Shown here: positions 10,064 to 19,643 of the stretch, in pieces
Numbering within the stretch: position 1 is the first letter of the stretch
Layout: every line of letters begins with the position of its first letter
DNA from: Pusillimonas sp. MFBS29
GTDB lineage: Bacteria > Pseudomonadota > Gammaproteobacteria > Burkholderiales > Burkholderiaceae_B
DNA length: 64,000 nucleotides
Direction of reading: 5' to 3'
Assembly (NCBI RefSeq): GCF_020687695.1
Contig: NZ_JAJEWL010000006.1
Span: 62,001 to 126,000 of the forward strand
Program-made: the position numbers and the translations under genes
Notes under the pieces: generated by a model
Seen by the model: the letters and a program-made list of their open reading frames with translations, nothing else
Told to the model about the DNA's origin: nothing
Databases searched by the model: none

Positions 10064-11026
10064 TCAAAGCGCCGGTATGGGTGTGAGGACTTTGCCGGTT
10101 GTGGCAAAGGCTTCTACATTTTCCAGTACCAGGTTGGTCATGGCCGCCCGCGTTTCGGTCGTTGCACTGGCAATATGGGGAACAAGCACCACGTTATCGA
10201 GTGTTTTCAGCGCCTCGGGCACGTTCGGCTCATTCTGGTAAACATCAAGGCCGGCGCCACCCAGTTCTCCGCCTGACAGGGCCTGCACCAGAGCCGTCTC
10301 GTCGATTACTGAGCCGCGCGAGATATTCACGAGCATGCCATTGGGTCCGAGTGCCTTGAGCACCGGAGCGTCAATCAGGTGGCGTGTACCGTCGCCGCCG
10401 ACGGTGGCAATGACCAGAAAATCGGCCCACGAGGCCAGGTCAACCAGCGAGGCCATGTACTGATATGGGACGTCGCTGCGCTCGCTGCGATTGTGATAAC
10501 GGATGTCCATATTGAAGCCGGCGGCGCGTTGGGCAATGGCCATACCTATGCGGCCCAGTCCCACAATACCCAGTTTTTTATGACTTACGCTGGTGCCCAG
10601 CGGAAACGACGCGTCGGTACCCCACAGGTTGTTGCGCACGTATCTTTCGGCATGCCCGAGTTTGCGTGCAGAGGTCAGCAGCAGGCCAAGGGTGAGGTCG
10701 GCAACGCAGTCATTGAGGACGTCGGGTGTATTGCTGACCTGTATGTCTTTGCTTTGGGCGTGCTTGACGTCAATGGCGTCGTAGCCGACCCCCTGGCTGC
10801 AGATCGCCTTGAGCCGGGGCAGGGCATCGATCAGTTCGGCAGATGTTGGGGTCATGGCACTGGTGACCACCACCTGTATGTCGTCTTTGTGGCGGGTGAT
10901 TGTTGCCTGGGGATCGGATTCCTTCCAGAGTTCAATCAGTTTGAAGTGTTTGGACAGGCGTTCCTTGGCCTGGGAAGCGTTCAGGGGAAGCAATTGCAGC
11001 AGCGTGGGTACTACGGGTGTTGTCAT
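10064..11026 (-). CDS. D-2-hydroxyacid dehydrogenase (glyoxylate/hydroxypyruvate reductase-like)
   Basis: A 320-residue NAD(P)-dependent dehydrogenase of the D-isomer-specific 2-hydroxyacid family. The Rossmann motif GIVGLGRIGMAIA lies mid-protein. The catalytic Arg is in NISRGSVIDE, the Glu in DVYQNEPNVPEAL and the His in VPHIASATTETR. Family members reduce glyoxylate, hydroxypyruvate or 2-ketogluconate, and the sequence does not settle which. I took ATG 11026 (MTTPVVPTLL) as the start. The longer frame adds a basic, Gln-rich stretch that looks untranslated. It converges with the DUF3579 gene. Confidence 0.88.
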   Translation of the reverse strand: MTTPVVPTLLQLLPLNASQAKERLSKHFKLIELWKESDPQATITRHKDDIQVVVTSAMTPTSAELIDALPRLKAICSQGVGYDAIDVKHAQSKDIQVSNTPDVLNDCVADLTLGLLLTSARKLGHAERYVRNNLWGTDASFPLGTSVSHKKLGIVGLGRIGMAIAQRAAGFNMDIRYHNRSERSDVPYQYMASLVDLASWADFLVIATVGGDGTRHLIDAPVLKALGPNGMLVNISRGSVIDETALVQALSGGELGGAGLDVYQNEPNVPEALKTLDNVVLVPHIASATTETRAAMTNLVLENVEAFATTGKVLTPIPAL

Positions 11027-11115
11027 GGGTTGTCTCGTGTTCGATTGCTGTTGTTGTACGTGCAAGCGTCTGGCATGCACGCCCGATCGTTTGTGCAGAT
11101 CGAACTATACCCCAT

Positions 11116-11148
11116 AAAAAAAACAGGACGCCGAAGCGTCCTGTTTTT
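11116..11148. terminator. bidirectional terminator after rpsT
   Basis: An 8-bp stem CAGGACGC/GCGTCCTG (11124-11131 with 11136-11143), loop CGAA. On the minus strand it is followed by a T-run complementary to A's at 11116-11123. On the plus strand TTTTT follows at 11144-11148. It is placed to end the rpsT transcript. Confidence 0.85.
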
Positions 11149-11200
11149 GTCGGGGCTGACCCCTGACTGTTTGTTTTTGCCGATTAAACCCTGACAGCAA

Positions 11201-11464
11201 TCAGGCTAGGGCTTTTACTGCAGCAGCAAGGCGGCTTTTATGACGGGCGGCCTTGTTTTTGTGGATGATGTTCTTGTCGGCAACGCGATCGATAATGCTA
11301 GTAGTCTTTTGGAAAACTTCAGCAGCAACTGCTTTATCGCCGGCTTCGATAGCTTGACGCACGCGTTTGATCGACGTACGCAGCATAGAGCGCAGGCTGG
11401 CGTTGTGTTTGTTGCGCTCTACCGACTGGCGAGCACGTTTGCGGGCTTGGGCGGTATTGGCCAT
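11201..11464 (-). CDS. rpsT: 30S ribosomal protein S20
   Basis: The 87-residue, strongly basic protein begins [21 protein letters not shown], the hallmark of S20, and has the standard length. S20 binds 16S rRNA early in assembly of the small subunit. The gene stands alone downstream of murJ, as is common in betaproteobacteria, with its own promoter in the end of murJ and its own strong terminator. Confidence 0.97.
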   Translation of the reverse strand: MANTAQARKRARQSVERNKHNASLRSMLRTSIKRVRQAIEAGDKAVAAEVFQKTTSIIDRVADKNIIHKNKAARHKSRLAAAVKALA

Positions 11465-11510
11465 TATGCGTATCCGTGTATCTGTGGGGTTAAATTCGGC
11501 AAAGACAGCT

Positions 11511-11539
11511 ATTCTATATTATTTGCCATGCCGTGTAAA
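11511..11539 (-). promoter_or_regulatory. probable sigma-70 promoter for rpsT
   Basis: On the minus strand, -35 TTTACA (11539-11534), a 17-bp spacer, and -10 TAGAAT (11516-11511). The -35 lies inside the last codons of murJ. Transcription would start about 40 bp before the rpsT ATG. Confidence 0.6.
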
Positions 11540-13075
11540 GTCTGAAGGGCGAAAGCCGCAGCAGAACAATACCGCAAAATAAGCCAGTGCTCCCGCCATG
11601 ATCACAGCCATCAGCCAAAGTGCCCGCAGCCCAGGCTGGATGCCCAGGGCGATCCAGTCCAGATGCCGGCCTGCTTGCCACAGCACGAGCGACAGCGCGG
11701 CCAGTGCCGGCACCAGACTCAGACCGAAGCGGGTCCATCCGGGGGCGGGTTGGTACAGCTTGCCGCGTCGTAGCAGAACAACCAGGCACAGGGCATTGAC
11801 CGTGGCCCCCAGGCCTATCGACAAGGCCAGTCCGGCATGGGCGAATTGGGGCACCAGAATCAGGTTGAACACCTGGGTCAGTACCAGCACAAACAGTGCA
11901 ATCCGCACAGGTGTACGGATATTCTGCCTGGCGTAAAAGCCCGGCGCCAGAATCTTGATGGCCAGCAAACCAATCAGGCCTGCGGCGTATGCCATGACAG
12001 CCAGCCGTGTTTGCATGACGTCGGTGGCGCTGAAGGCGCCATAGTTGAACAGGGTGGCAACCAGACCATCCGACAGCAAGGCAAGACCCAGGGCGGCTGG
12101 CAAGCCGAGCAGCAGTACCAGACGCAGACCCCAGTCCAGCAGCGCGCTGTAGCCGTTGTGGTCTTGTCGTGCGTGCGCCGCTGAAAGTTTGGGCAGCAGT
12201 ACCGTTCCCAGGGCGATACCCAGCAGTGCGGTGGGAAACTCCATCAGCCGGTCGGCAAACGAAAGCCAGGTTACGCTGCCTGGAGTCAGCCAGGTGGCGA
12301 TATTGGTATTGATCAGCAGGGAGATCTGCGCCACCGATACCCCCAGTATGGCCGGCAACATCTGACGCATGATGTGTCTGATTGTGGGATCGGACCATGC
12401 GGCGCCTGCTTTCACGGAATAGCGGGGCAGCAGTCCCAGCCGGGCCAGCGCGACCCATTGCACTGCCAGTTGGGCGACCCCGCCCAGCATGACACCCACG
12501 GCCAAGGCGTAGATAGGCGTGTCAAAGTAAGACACCAGGAACAGGCTGGCGCCTATCATGGACAGGTTCAGCAGCACCGGCGTGAACGCAGGTACCGCAA
12601 ATTTGCTCCATGTATTCAGTACGCCAGAGGCGAAGGCCACCAGCGACATGCAGATGATGTAGGGGAACATCAGCCGGGTCATCCAGACCGCAGCGTCGAA
12701 TTCTGTTTGCCTGGCGGCAGTACGCATGCCGCTGGCCATGGCGCTGACCACCCAGGGTGCGCCCACTATACCCACCAGCGTGACCAGCATCAGCGCAATA
12801 GTCAGCAGCAGGCAGACGCGGTCCAGCAGTATGCGGACCGCTTCATGATCGCGGGTACTGCGGGCCTCACCCAGAATGGGAACAAAGGCTTGAGAAAAAG
12901 CCCCTTCGGCAAACAGGCGGCGCAGCAGATTGGGTATGCGGAACGCGACCCAGAATGCATCTGTCAGTGGCCCGGCGCCAAAAGAGCTGGCAATCAGGAT
13001 GTCGCGAACCAGCCCCGTTATGCGGGACAGCAGCGTAAAGCTGCTGACCGTTGCGGCCGACCTGAGCAAGCTCAT
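11519..13075 (-). CDS. murJ: lipid II flippase MurJ (MviN)
   Basis: A 518-residue polytopic membrane protein of the MviN/MurJ family, which moves lipid II across the inner membrane for peptidoglycan synthesis. The N-terminus LLRSAATVSSFTLLSRITGLVRDI and the segment FGAGPLTDAFWVAFRIPNLL are characteristic. About 14 hydrophobic segments can be counted, and the length is typical. The gene lies 11 bp downstream of the short-chain dehydrogenase gene on the same strand, which suggests co-transcription. Its 3' end carries the rpsT promoter. Confidence 0.95.
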   Translation of the reverse strand: MSLLRSAATVSSFTLLSRITGLVRDILIASSFGAGPLTDAFWVAFRIPNLLRRLFAEGAFSQAFVPILGEARSTRDHEAVRILLDRVCLLLTIALMLVTLVGIVGAPWVVSAMASGMRTAARQTEFDAAVWMTRLMFPYIICMSLVAFASGVLNTWSKFAVPAFTPVLLNLSMIGASLFLVSYFDTPIYALAVGVMLGGVAQLAVQWVALARLGLLPRYSVKAGAAWSDPTIRHIMRQMLPAILGVSVAQISLLINTNIATWLTPGSVTWLSFADRLMEFPTALLGIALGTVLLPKLSAAHARQDHNGYSALLDWGLRLVLLLGLPAALGLALLSDGLVATLFNYGAFSATDVMQTRLAVMAYAAGLIGLLAIKILAPGFYARQNIRTPVRIALFVLVLTQVFNLILVPQFAHAGLALSIGLGATVNALCLVVLLRRGKLYQPAPGWTRFGLSLVPALAALSLVLWQAGRHLDWIALGIQPGLRALWLMAVIMAGALAYFAVLFCCGFRPSDFTRHGK

Positions 13076-13086
13076 GGGGTACTGAC

Positions 13087-13845
13087 TTATTTCGGTGCCA
13101 TGCGGATGGCGCCATCCAGACGGATGGTTTCGCCATTGAGCATTTCATTGGTGATGATGTGCTGAACCAGCTTGGCGTAGTCTTCGGGGCGGCCCAGGCG
13201 CGAAGGGAAGGGAATGCTGGCGGCGAGCGAGTCCTGCACTTCCTGCGGCATGCCAAAGACCATGGGTGTGCCGAAGATGCCGGGAGCGATGGTCATGCAG
13301 CGTATGCCTACTTTCGACAGGTCTCGTGCCAGCGGCAGTGTGAGGCCGGCCACGCCTGCCTTCGAGGATGCGTATGCTGCCTGGCCTATCTGGCCGTCGT
13401 AGGCGGCAACCGAGGCGGTATTGATCAGCACGCCACGTTCACCAGTCGCTTCAGGTGTGTTGTTGCTCATGGCGGCGGCTGCCAGGCGGCACATATTGAA
13501 GGTGCCCACCAGATTGATGGCGATCACTTTCTGGAAAAGATCCAGCGCATGCGGCCCGTTCTTGCTGACTGTGCGGGCAGCGGGAGCCACGCCGGCGCAG
13601 TTCACCAGACCGAACAGCTGACCTGCCTTCAGTGCCGCATCCACAACGGCTTGCCCGTCGGCTTCTTGCGTGACATCGCAATGAACATAGGACTGACCCA
13701 GCTCGGCTGCAAGTTGCTGGCCGGCTTCGTCCTGGACGTCGGCCAGTATGACTTTGGCGCCTTCCGCAACGAGCATGCGAGCAGTACCAGCGCCGAGCCC
13801 GGAGGCTCCACCGGTCACAATGAAGACTTTATTCTTGATTTCCAT
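13087..13845 (-). CDS. short-chain dehydrogenase, 3-hydroxyacyl-CoA dehydrogenase type 2-like
   Basis: A 252-residue SDR enzyme with cofactor motif [13 protein letters not shown] near the N-terminus, the NAG-type motif NCAGVAP, a catalytic Ser in [11 protein letters not shown], and YASSK as the Tyr/Lys pair. The sequence from [13 protein letters not shown] to the end is close to the HSD17B10-like 3-hydroxyacyl-CoA dehydrogenases that oxidise short or branched 3-hydroxyacyl-CoA with NAD. It follows adk on the same strand, but a terminator lies between them, so it probably has its own promoter. It probably shares a transcript with murJ. Confidence 0.88.
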   Translation of the reverse strand: MEIKNKVFIVTGGASGLGAGTARMLVAEGAKVILADVQDEAGQQLAAELGQSYVHCDVTQEADGQAVVDAALKAGQLFGLVNCAGVAPAARTVSKNGPHALDLFQKVIAINLVGTFNMCRLAAAAMSNNTPEATGERGVLINTASVAAYDGQIGQAAYASSKAGVAGLTLPLARDLSKVGIRCMTIAPGIFGTPMVFGMPQEVQDSLAASIPFPSRLGRPEDYAKLVQHIITNEMLNGETIRLDGAIRMAPK

Positions 13846-13875
13846 GCGTGATCCCTATCTTGTGGGAATAATGTG

Positions 13876-13897
13876 AAAAACGGGCGCTGGGCCCGTT
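13876..13897 (-). terminator. rho-independent terminator of adk
   Basis: The stem AACGGGC/GCCCGTT (13879-13885 with 13891-13897) with loop GCTGG. On the minus strand it runs into a T-rich tail complementary to 13876-13880. It ends the adk transcript before the dehydrogenase gene. Confidence 0.7.
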
Positions 13898-13908
13898 CAT
13901 TCTGGATC

Positions 13909-14604
<696 letters not shown>

Positions 14605-14668
14605 TTATGCCGCAATGCAGCAAAATCTGCACGTCTTATCGGACGGAGCCAGTTAATTTGAAGTCGTT

Positions 14669-15433
14669 TTATAACCTATTTGCGAATATTTCGCGTATGC
14701 GATCCAGATCTTCCTGTGTGTCGACGCCTGCGGCAGGGTGGGCATCGGCAATGTGGACGACGATCTCGTAGCCGTTCTCAAGGGCGCGCAATTGTTCGAG
14801 CGACTCGAACGATTCCAGGGGGCCCGCCGGCAAGTCCGGATAGGCTTTCAGGAAGTTTGTGCGGTAGGCATACAGACCGATGTGGTGCAGGGCGGGGAGT
14901 CCGGGTGCCAGTATCTGTGAGCCGTCGGCCAGCGCATTGCGGGCCCAGGGAATGGGTGCGCGCGAAAAATACAGGGCCCTGCGATCGTGCGTACACACTA
15001 CCTTCACGGCATTGGGGTTGAACAGAGTGGCTGCATCGGTAATTGCCGTGGCGCAGGTGGCAATTGAGGCGTCGGGCACCTGCGCCAGCAGCTTGGCCAC
15101 GGTGTTTATTTGTGCCGGGTCTATCAGCGGTTCATCGCCTTGTACGTTGACCACGATGGTATCGGACGAAAGTGCCAGCTGTGCGGCGACCTCCGCGAGG
15201 CGGTCGGTACCGGTGGGGTGATCGGCGCGGGTCAGCAAGGTTTCGAAGCCATGTGCTTGCACGGCCGTTTGTATGCCGGGATCGTCGGTGGCGACCACCA
15301 CCCGGTCGGCCTGTGATCTTGCCGCCTGCTCGGCGGTGCGAATCACCATGGGTTTGCCGCCGATATCAAGCAGAGGTTTGCCGGGCAGCCGCGTGGATGC
15401 GGCGCGTGCCGGAATAATGGCAATGAAGCTCAT
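14669..15433 (-). CDS. kdsB: CMP-KDO synthetase
   Basis: A 254-residue cytidylyltransferase that activates KDO as CMP-KDO for the lipopolysaccharide inner core. The N-terminal nucleotide-binding motif [15 protein letters not shown] and the [10 protein letters not shown] motif are diagnostic, and the length is standard. It overlaps the upstream Trm112-like gene by 4 bp (ATGA), so the two are translationally coupled, with lpxK and exbBD further upstream. The cluster groups lipid A/core synthesis with an energised inner-membrane complex. Confidence 0.96.
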   Translation of the reverse strand: MSFIAIIPARAASTRLPGKPLLDIGGKPMVIRTAEQAARSQADRVVVATDDPGIQTAVQAHGFETLLTRADHPTGTDRLAEVAAQLALSSDTIVVNVQGDEPLIDPAQINTVAKLLAQVPDASIATCATAITDAATLFNPNAVKVVCTHDRRALYFSRAPIPWARNALADGSQILAPGLPALHHIGLYAYRTNFLKAYPDLPAGPLESFESLEQLRALENGYEIVVHIADAHPAAGVDTQEDLDRIREIFANRL

Positions 15434-15636
15434 GCCGTCTCGGTGTTGCTGGCGGGCTGACCAGGGGCCGGCTGGCTCAGGTCACGTGCCTCGGCCTCGA
15501 GCATGACGGGTATGCCGTCGCGTACGGGAAAGGCCAGTTTGTCGGCCTCACAGATGAGTTCTTGCCGCTCACGATTGTGGTGCAACTGCCCTTTGCACAA
15601 GGGGCAGACCAGAATTTCAAGCAGGCGGGATTCCAT
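15430..15636 (-). CDS. Trm112-family zinc-ribbon protein
   Basis: A 68-residue protein starting [18 protein letters not shown], with a CPLC knuckle and a further Cys in [21 protein letters not shown], as in the Trm112/YcaR family. Eukaryotic Trm112 stabilises methyltransferases; the bacterial role is not settled. The position between lpxK and kdsB is the family's usual place in proteobacteria. It overlaps kdsB by 4 bp. Confidence 0.92.
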   Translation of the reverse strand: MESRLLEILVCPLCKGQLHHNRERQELICEADKLAFPVRDGIPVMLEAEARDLSQPAPGQPASNTETA

Positions 15637-15675
15637 GCATGGCTCCAGGAAAAATCGAACAATAAAGCAGCTAGT

Positions 15676-16746
15676 TTAATGCCTGCGCGGCTCGTCGGCC
15701 ATGCCGGTTTTCTGTGCGGCAATCGCTGTTGCCCTGTCATGACAGTAGTCCAGCCATTCAGGGTCTGAAAAGACTGGTTCGGCATAGACGGCCCAAAGCC
15801 GCTCATCGTTGAAACGCCGGCATTTGACGGCATCTTTGCCTGTGATCAGGATCATGGCATCTGGCAGCGCACTGAAAGGGGATATGGCATACGCATCGTG
15901 ATCGGGCAGGGCGACGGTTTGCGTCAACTGCAAGCCTGTTGCGCGCAGCATGGCAAAGAAGCGTTCCGGTTGACCGATGGCTGCTACCGCATTCATGGTT
16001 TGCCGGGCATGTTGACCATGCCAGGTCGCCCAGTCCAGGGTAAGGCCCGTACTCAGTTGCTCGACCTTGACGGGAGCCAGGTGCATGCACAGTTGACGTG
16101 CACGGGTGTTGGCAGGCGCAGGCGCAATTTGGCCCGGCTGAAGATTGGTGATCAGGATGTCGATATCTTGCAGGCGGTCAACAGGCTCGCGCAAAGGGCC
16201 GGCCGGCAGCACACGGCCGTTGCCCGTACCACGTGCATCCTGCACAACAATTTCCAGATCGCGTCCCAGGGCCAGATGCTGCAAACCATCGTCCGCAACG
16301 ACGATATCAATTTGTGGGTAAGTATGCCGCAGCTGCTGCAGTGCCTGGCTGCGTTTGGGGTGTACCGCGACCGGCACTTGCGTGGCCTGTGCAATCAGAG
16401 CGGGCTCGTCGCCAAAATTTGCCGGATCCAGCTGGCCTTGTCCCGTCCGGGGATGATCGCCCACCGTTGCGCCGTATCCGCGACTGATAACACCCGGTTG
16501 CCAGCCGCGTGCCTGCAATGCCTGCACCAATGCGATCACCACAGGCGTCTTGCCCGTGCCTCCGACGTAGATATTGCCCACGACGATGACCGGCAAGGTA
16601 CTTTGATACCCCAGCTCAGGCCGGTGCCGGAAGCGTCGCCTTTTGTATCGAACGACCATCTCGAGCAGCCAGGACAGCGGCAGAAGCAAGGTGCTGAGCA
16701 AGCCCTTGCGTTGCCAGGCCCGGTGCAAGATATCGGTCAGTGACAT
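15676..16746 (-). CDS. lpxK: tetraacyldisaccharide 4'-kinase
   Basis: A 356-residue, inner-membrane-associated kinase that phosphorylates the 4' position of the lipid A precursor disaccharide. The N-terminal hydrophobic helix (LLSTLLLPLSWLLEMVV) and the P-loop-like VGNIYVGGTGKTPVVIAL are diagnostic, as is DDGLQH. I chose ATG 16746 (MSLTDILHRAW) instead of the TTG at 16755, because it follows the exbD stop by 5 bp and begins like family members. The gene is co-directional with exbD upstream and Trm112/kdsB downstream, which suggests one operon. Confidence 0.95.
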   Translation of the reverse strand: MSLTDILHRAWQRKGLLSTLLLPLSWLLEMVVRYKRRRFRHRPELGYQSTLPVIVVGNIYVGGTGKTPVVIALVQALQARGWQPGVISRGYGATVGDHPRTGQGQLDPANFGDEPALIAQATQVPVAVHPKRSQALQQLRHTYPQIDIVVADDGLQHLALGRDLEIVVQDARGTGNGRVLPAGPLREPVDRLQDIDILITNLQPGQIAPAPANTRARQLCMHLAPVKVEQLSTGLTLDWATWHGQHARQTMNAVAAIGQPERFFAMLRATGLQLTQTVALPDHDAYAISPFSALPDAMILITGKDAVKCRRFNDERLWAVYAEPVFSDPEWLDYCHDRATAIAAQKTGMADEPRRH

Positions 16747-16751
16747 GGCTT

Positions 16752-17162
16752 TCAAGGCGAGCTCTGGGTCGCGAAATTGACGCGGGCAATCCCGGCCAGG
16801 CGGGCGGCTTCCATCGCACGCACCACCGACTCATGCGTCGCCTGTGCGTCGGCGTTGATGACCAGTATGGCGTCGTCCCGGCCCTGGGCGGCGATGCTCA
16901 GGGCCTGGGCTAGATCCTGCGCCGTTACGCCGGACAGCAGCTGGCCGTCCAGGGCATAAATGCCTTGCTGGCTGATGGCCATGCCCAGCGTGTCGCTTTC
17001 TTGTGCTTCGGCGTTGGCCTGCGGCAGTGCCAGCTGCAGCTGGCTGTAGCGGGTAAACGAGGTTGTGGCCGCCAGGAAGATCAGGATGACCAGCAGTACG
17101 TCGATGAGGGGAATCAGGTTGATTTCCGGTTCCTCGTCGGCTTGCCTGGGCCGAAAATTCAT
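16752..17162 (-). CDS. exbD: biopolymer transport protein ExbD/TolR family
   Basis: A 136-residue protein with a short cytoplasmic N-terminus, one transmembrane helix carrying the proton-relay Asp (NLIPLIDVLLVILIFLAATTSF) and a periplasmic domain. It pairs with the ExbB-like protein encoded just upstream (4-bp overlap) in a proton-driven motor that energises TonB- or Tol-type envelope processes. No tonB is adjacent, so ExbD and TolR cannot be distinguished by context. The position before lpxK is typical of Alcaligenaceae. Confidence 0.92.
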   Translation of the reverse strand: MNFRPRQADEEPEINLIPLIDVLLVILIFLAATTSFTRYSQLQLALPQANAEAQESDTLGMAISQQGIYALDGQLLSGVTAQDLAQALSIAAQGRDDAILVINADAQATHESVVRAMEAARLAGIARVNFATQSSP

Positions 17163-17767
17163 GGCTGTGCCCCGCGCTCTATCATGCGGTTCAGGGCACT
17201 GGCCTCACGTTCTAGCTTGTGCAGATAATGATCCACACGCGAGCGGTAGTAGCGGTGGAAGATCAGTGCCGGAATGGCGATGATGATTCCGAATCCGGTG
17301 TTGTACAAGGCAATCGAGATGCCCCGGGCCAGCTGGGCAGGGTCGCCGCCGGTGGGTGTATACGAAGCAAAGATTTCTATCATGCCCACCACTGTGCCAA
17401 ACAAGCCCATCAGCGGTGCAACAACGGCAATGGTGGCCAGGGCGGGCAGGTAGCGGTACAAGTTGTGGGCAACATCCTTGCCTACGTCTTCGATCGCAGC
17501 CAGGCGGTGAGCATGGCTTTCGTCGCGATTGATCATGACTTCGGCCAGCACCCGGCCCAGCGGTGAATTACCCGCCAGGCGCAGGATGGCGTCGGGGCTG
17601 CTGTTCTTTTGCCTGAGCAACTCAAGCACCTGCTCGGGCAGGCGTGGCGGAAAAACCAGCCTGGCGCGCAACGATAAAGCGCGCTCGATAATCAAGGCTA
17701 GTCCCAGAACGGATGTGGCCACGAGCAGCCAGATAGGCCATCCGGCCGCGTGAATAATTTCAAGCAA
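17159..17767 (-). CDS. exbB: MotA/TolQ/ExbB proton channel family protein
   Basis: A 202-residue inner-membrane protein. An N-terminal helix (WPIWLLVATSVLGLALIIERAL) is followed by a cytoplasmic domain and two further helices, including the conserved segment TIAVVAPLMGLFGTVVGMIEIF. It forms the channel with the ExbD subunit encoded next. It is the first gene of the exbB-exbD-lpxK-Trm112-kdsB run. The 448-bp region upstream must hold its promoter. Confidence 0.93.
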   Translation of the reverse strand: MLEIIHAAGWPIWLLVATSVLGLALIIERALSLRARLVFPPRLPEQVLELLRQKNSSPDAILRLAGNSPLGRVLAEVMINRDESHAHRLAAIEDVGKDVAHNLYRYLPALATIAVVAPLMGLFGTVVGMIEIFASYTPTGGDPAQLARGISIALYNTGFGIIIAIPALIFHRYYRSRVDHYLHKLEREASALNRMIERGAQP

Positions 17768-17929
17768 GGTGATCTCCGCGTGTAACAGGCCTGCGCATTT
17801 TACCGGGGTATATTCATGAGTGGTGTGGAAAGCAACTTATGGCGCGCCGTACCAAAGTGAAGTCTCCGGAAACGTAAAGATAGCATCAAATTTTGACCGA
17901 GATCGGCATGGCATATGGCTTTGCGGCGG

Positions 17930-17964
17930 CTATCCACAGAATCTGTGGATAATTCTGTGTATAA
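17930..17964. promoter_or_regulatory. cluster of DnaA-box-like 9-mers
   Basis: The 448-bp gap 17768-18215 holds no gene. Within it, CTATCCACA (17930-17938, plus), a perfect TTATCCACA (minus, 17952-17944) and TTATACACA (minus, 17964-17956, the same sequence as the E. coli oriC R2 box) occur within 35 bp. The first two form a perfect 10-bp inverted repeat with a 1-nt centre (17931-17951). About 40 bp later a strongly AT-rich stretch (about 18001-18120) follows. It could be an origin-like element, a DnaA-titrating site or a DnaA-regulated promoter for xseA or exbB. Confidence 0.5.
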
Positions 17965-18215
17965 AGTATCCGATACGCGCTATTTACCGGCCCTACCGGT
18001 TCAATGGTTAATTTAAGATCATTTTTCGTTTTTGTTAAAAATTTATATTTATCAAATAGTTAGTCGTTTAATTTAAGGTAAAAATTCACCAATGATAGGA
18101 ATTGGATTGATATTTCACCGGTTTGACAAATCACATTTCTCTGTGGAAAGAAATGCCCTTGCCGCATATTCAGGTGGCTATTTCGGGTGTGTTATAACCG
18201 CAGCCCTCGTTTTTT

Positions 18216-19565
18216 ATGGATAAAGACATCATGCAGGCAGATACCGGGGGTGTTTTGACCGTAACCCAGCTTAATCGCCGGGTTGCTGACCTGCTTTCTG
18301 GTCATTTTTCGCGCATATGGGTTCGGGGAGAAGTATCGAATTTCACCCAGGCAGCCTCGGGCCATTGGTATTTTTCTGTCAAGGACGACGGAGCCGCGGT
18401 CAAGGCGGTGATGTTCCGCAGCCGGGCGCAAGCGGTGGGCTTTGTGCCCAGGTCGGGAGAAAAGTTCGAATTCCGGGTCAGTGTGGGCCTGTACGAGCCC
18501 CGCGGTGATTACCAGGTGCAGGTCGAGAGCATGCGACGCGCCGGGCAGGGCGATCTGCACGAGGCTTTCCTGGCATTGAAAGAAAAGCTGAATGCCGAAG
18601 GCCTTTTTGATCCGTCGCGAAAAAGAGTGCCCAAGCCTTTGCCACAGGCCATAGGTGTAGTGACCTCCCTGGCTGCGGCGGCGCTGCGCGATGTGCTCTC
18701 GGCCCTGGCGCGACGTGCGCCCCACGTGTCCGTGATCATTTATCCCGCCCCGGTCCAGGGGCTGGAGGCGGCGGGGCGATTGAATCAGGCGCTGCAACAA
18801 GCAATAGAACGCAATGAGGTCGACACCTTGTTGCTGGTGCGCGGGGGTGGCAGCCTGGAAGATCTGTGGAGTTTCAATGATGAAACGTTGGCCCGAACCA
18901 TTGCGGCCAGTCCCATACCGGTCATCAGCGGGGTCGGACACGAAACAGATTTCACGATTGCAGATTTTGTGGCTGATTTAAGGGCTCCTACTCCCACAGC
19001 TGCCGCGGAATTATGCTGCCGCAGTCGCCAGAGCTGTGCGAACGCTGTAGAGACGGCGCTGGCGGCCCTGACGGCGCAGCAACGGCGCAGGCTCGAGCGC
19101 TGCGCCATGAGGCTGGACAGGGCTACTGCATTGCTGGTTTCTCCGCAACAGCGTTTAAGGCGGCAGGGTGAGCATTTGCAGGCGCTAAGGCAGAGGCTCG
19201 CGAGGTCGGCGTTGCGCCCCCACGAGACCCGGGCAGCGCGGCTGCAGATGCTGAACGCCCGATTGGTTCACGCGCAGCCCAGGCCGGCAGGCTTGCGCAA
19301 TGAGGTGCATGGGCAATTGCAGCGGCTGGTGTCCGCCCTGGATCGTGACCTTGAGCGTCGGCGTCAACGGCTGGCTGTCAGTGTTCAAACCCTGCAGGCG
19401 CTCAGTCCTCGCAATATCCTCGAGCGCGGCTATGCCATTGTGCGCAACGGTAACGGGAACGTCGTGAAAAATGCGTTAGACTTGAACGTTGGCGAGTCGC
19501 TCAGCATTGAATTTGGGCGCGGCAGCGTGCTTGCGGATGTAACCCGAACGCATGATCTGCTGTAA
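18216..19565 (+). CDS. xseA: exodeoxyribonuclease VII large subunit
   Basis: The 449-residue large subunit of the ExoVII single-strand DNase. The N-terminal OB-fold region (LTVTQLNRRVADLL, RIWVRGEVSNF, SGHWYFSVKDD) is typical. The catalytic core contains GVVTSLAAAALRDVL, LLLVRGGGSLEDLWSFNDE and ISGVGHETDFTIADFVADLRAPTPTAAAE, and a long helical region follows. ATG 18231 is an alternative start, and neither candidate has a clear ribosome-binding site. The small subunit xseB is not in the window. sodB follows in the same direction after 78 bp. Confidence 0.95.
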   Translation: MDKDIMQADTGGVLTVTQLNRRVADLLSGHFSRIWVRGEVSNFTQAASGHWYFSVKDDGAAVKAVMFRSRAQAVGFVPRSGEKFEFRVSVGLYEPRGDYQVQVESMRRAGQGDLHEAFLALKEKLNAEGLFDPSRKRVPKPLPQAIGVVTSLAAAALRDVLSALARRAPHVSVIIYPAPVQGLEAAGRLNQALQQAIERNEVDTLLLVRGGGSLEDLWSFNDETLARTIAASPIPVISGVGHETDFTIADFVADLRAPTPTAAAELCCRSRQSCANAVETALAALTAQQRRRLERCAMRLDRATALLVSPQQRLRRQGEHLQALRQRLARSALRPHETRAARLQMLNARLVHAQPRPAGLRNEVHGQLQRLVSALDRDLERRRQRLAVSVQTLQALSPRNILERGYAIVRNGNGNVVKNALDLNVGESLSIEFGRGSVLADVTRTHDLL

Positions 19566-19643
19566 GCCTCGTGATTCAAGGCTGTACGCGCCGATAGTGA
19601 TGATTTCATGCACTCTGACTGATTTTTTTGAAGGAACTTGAAC

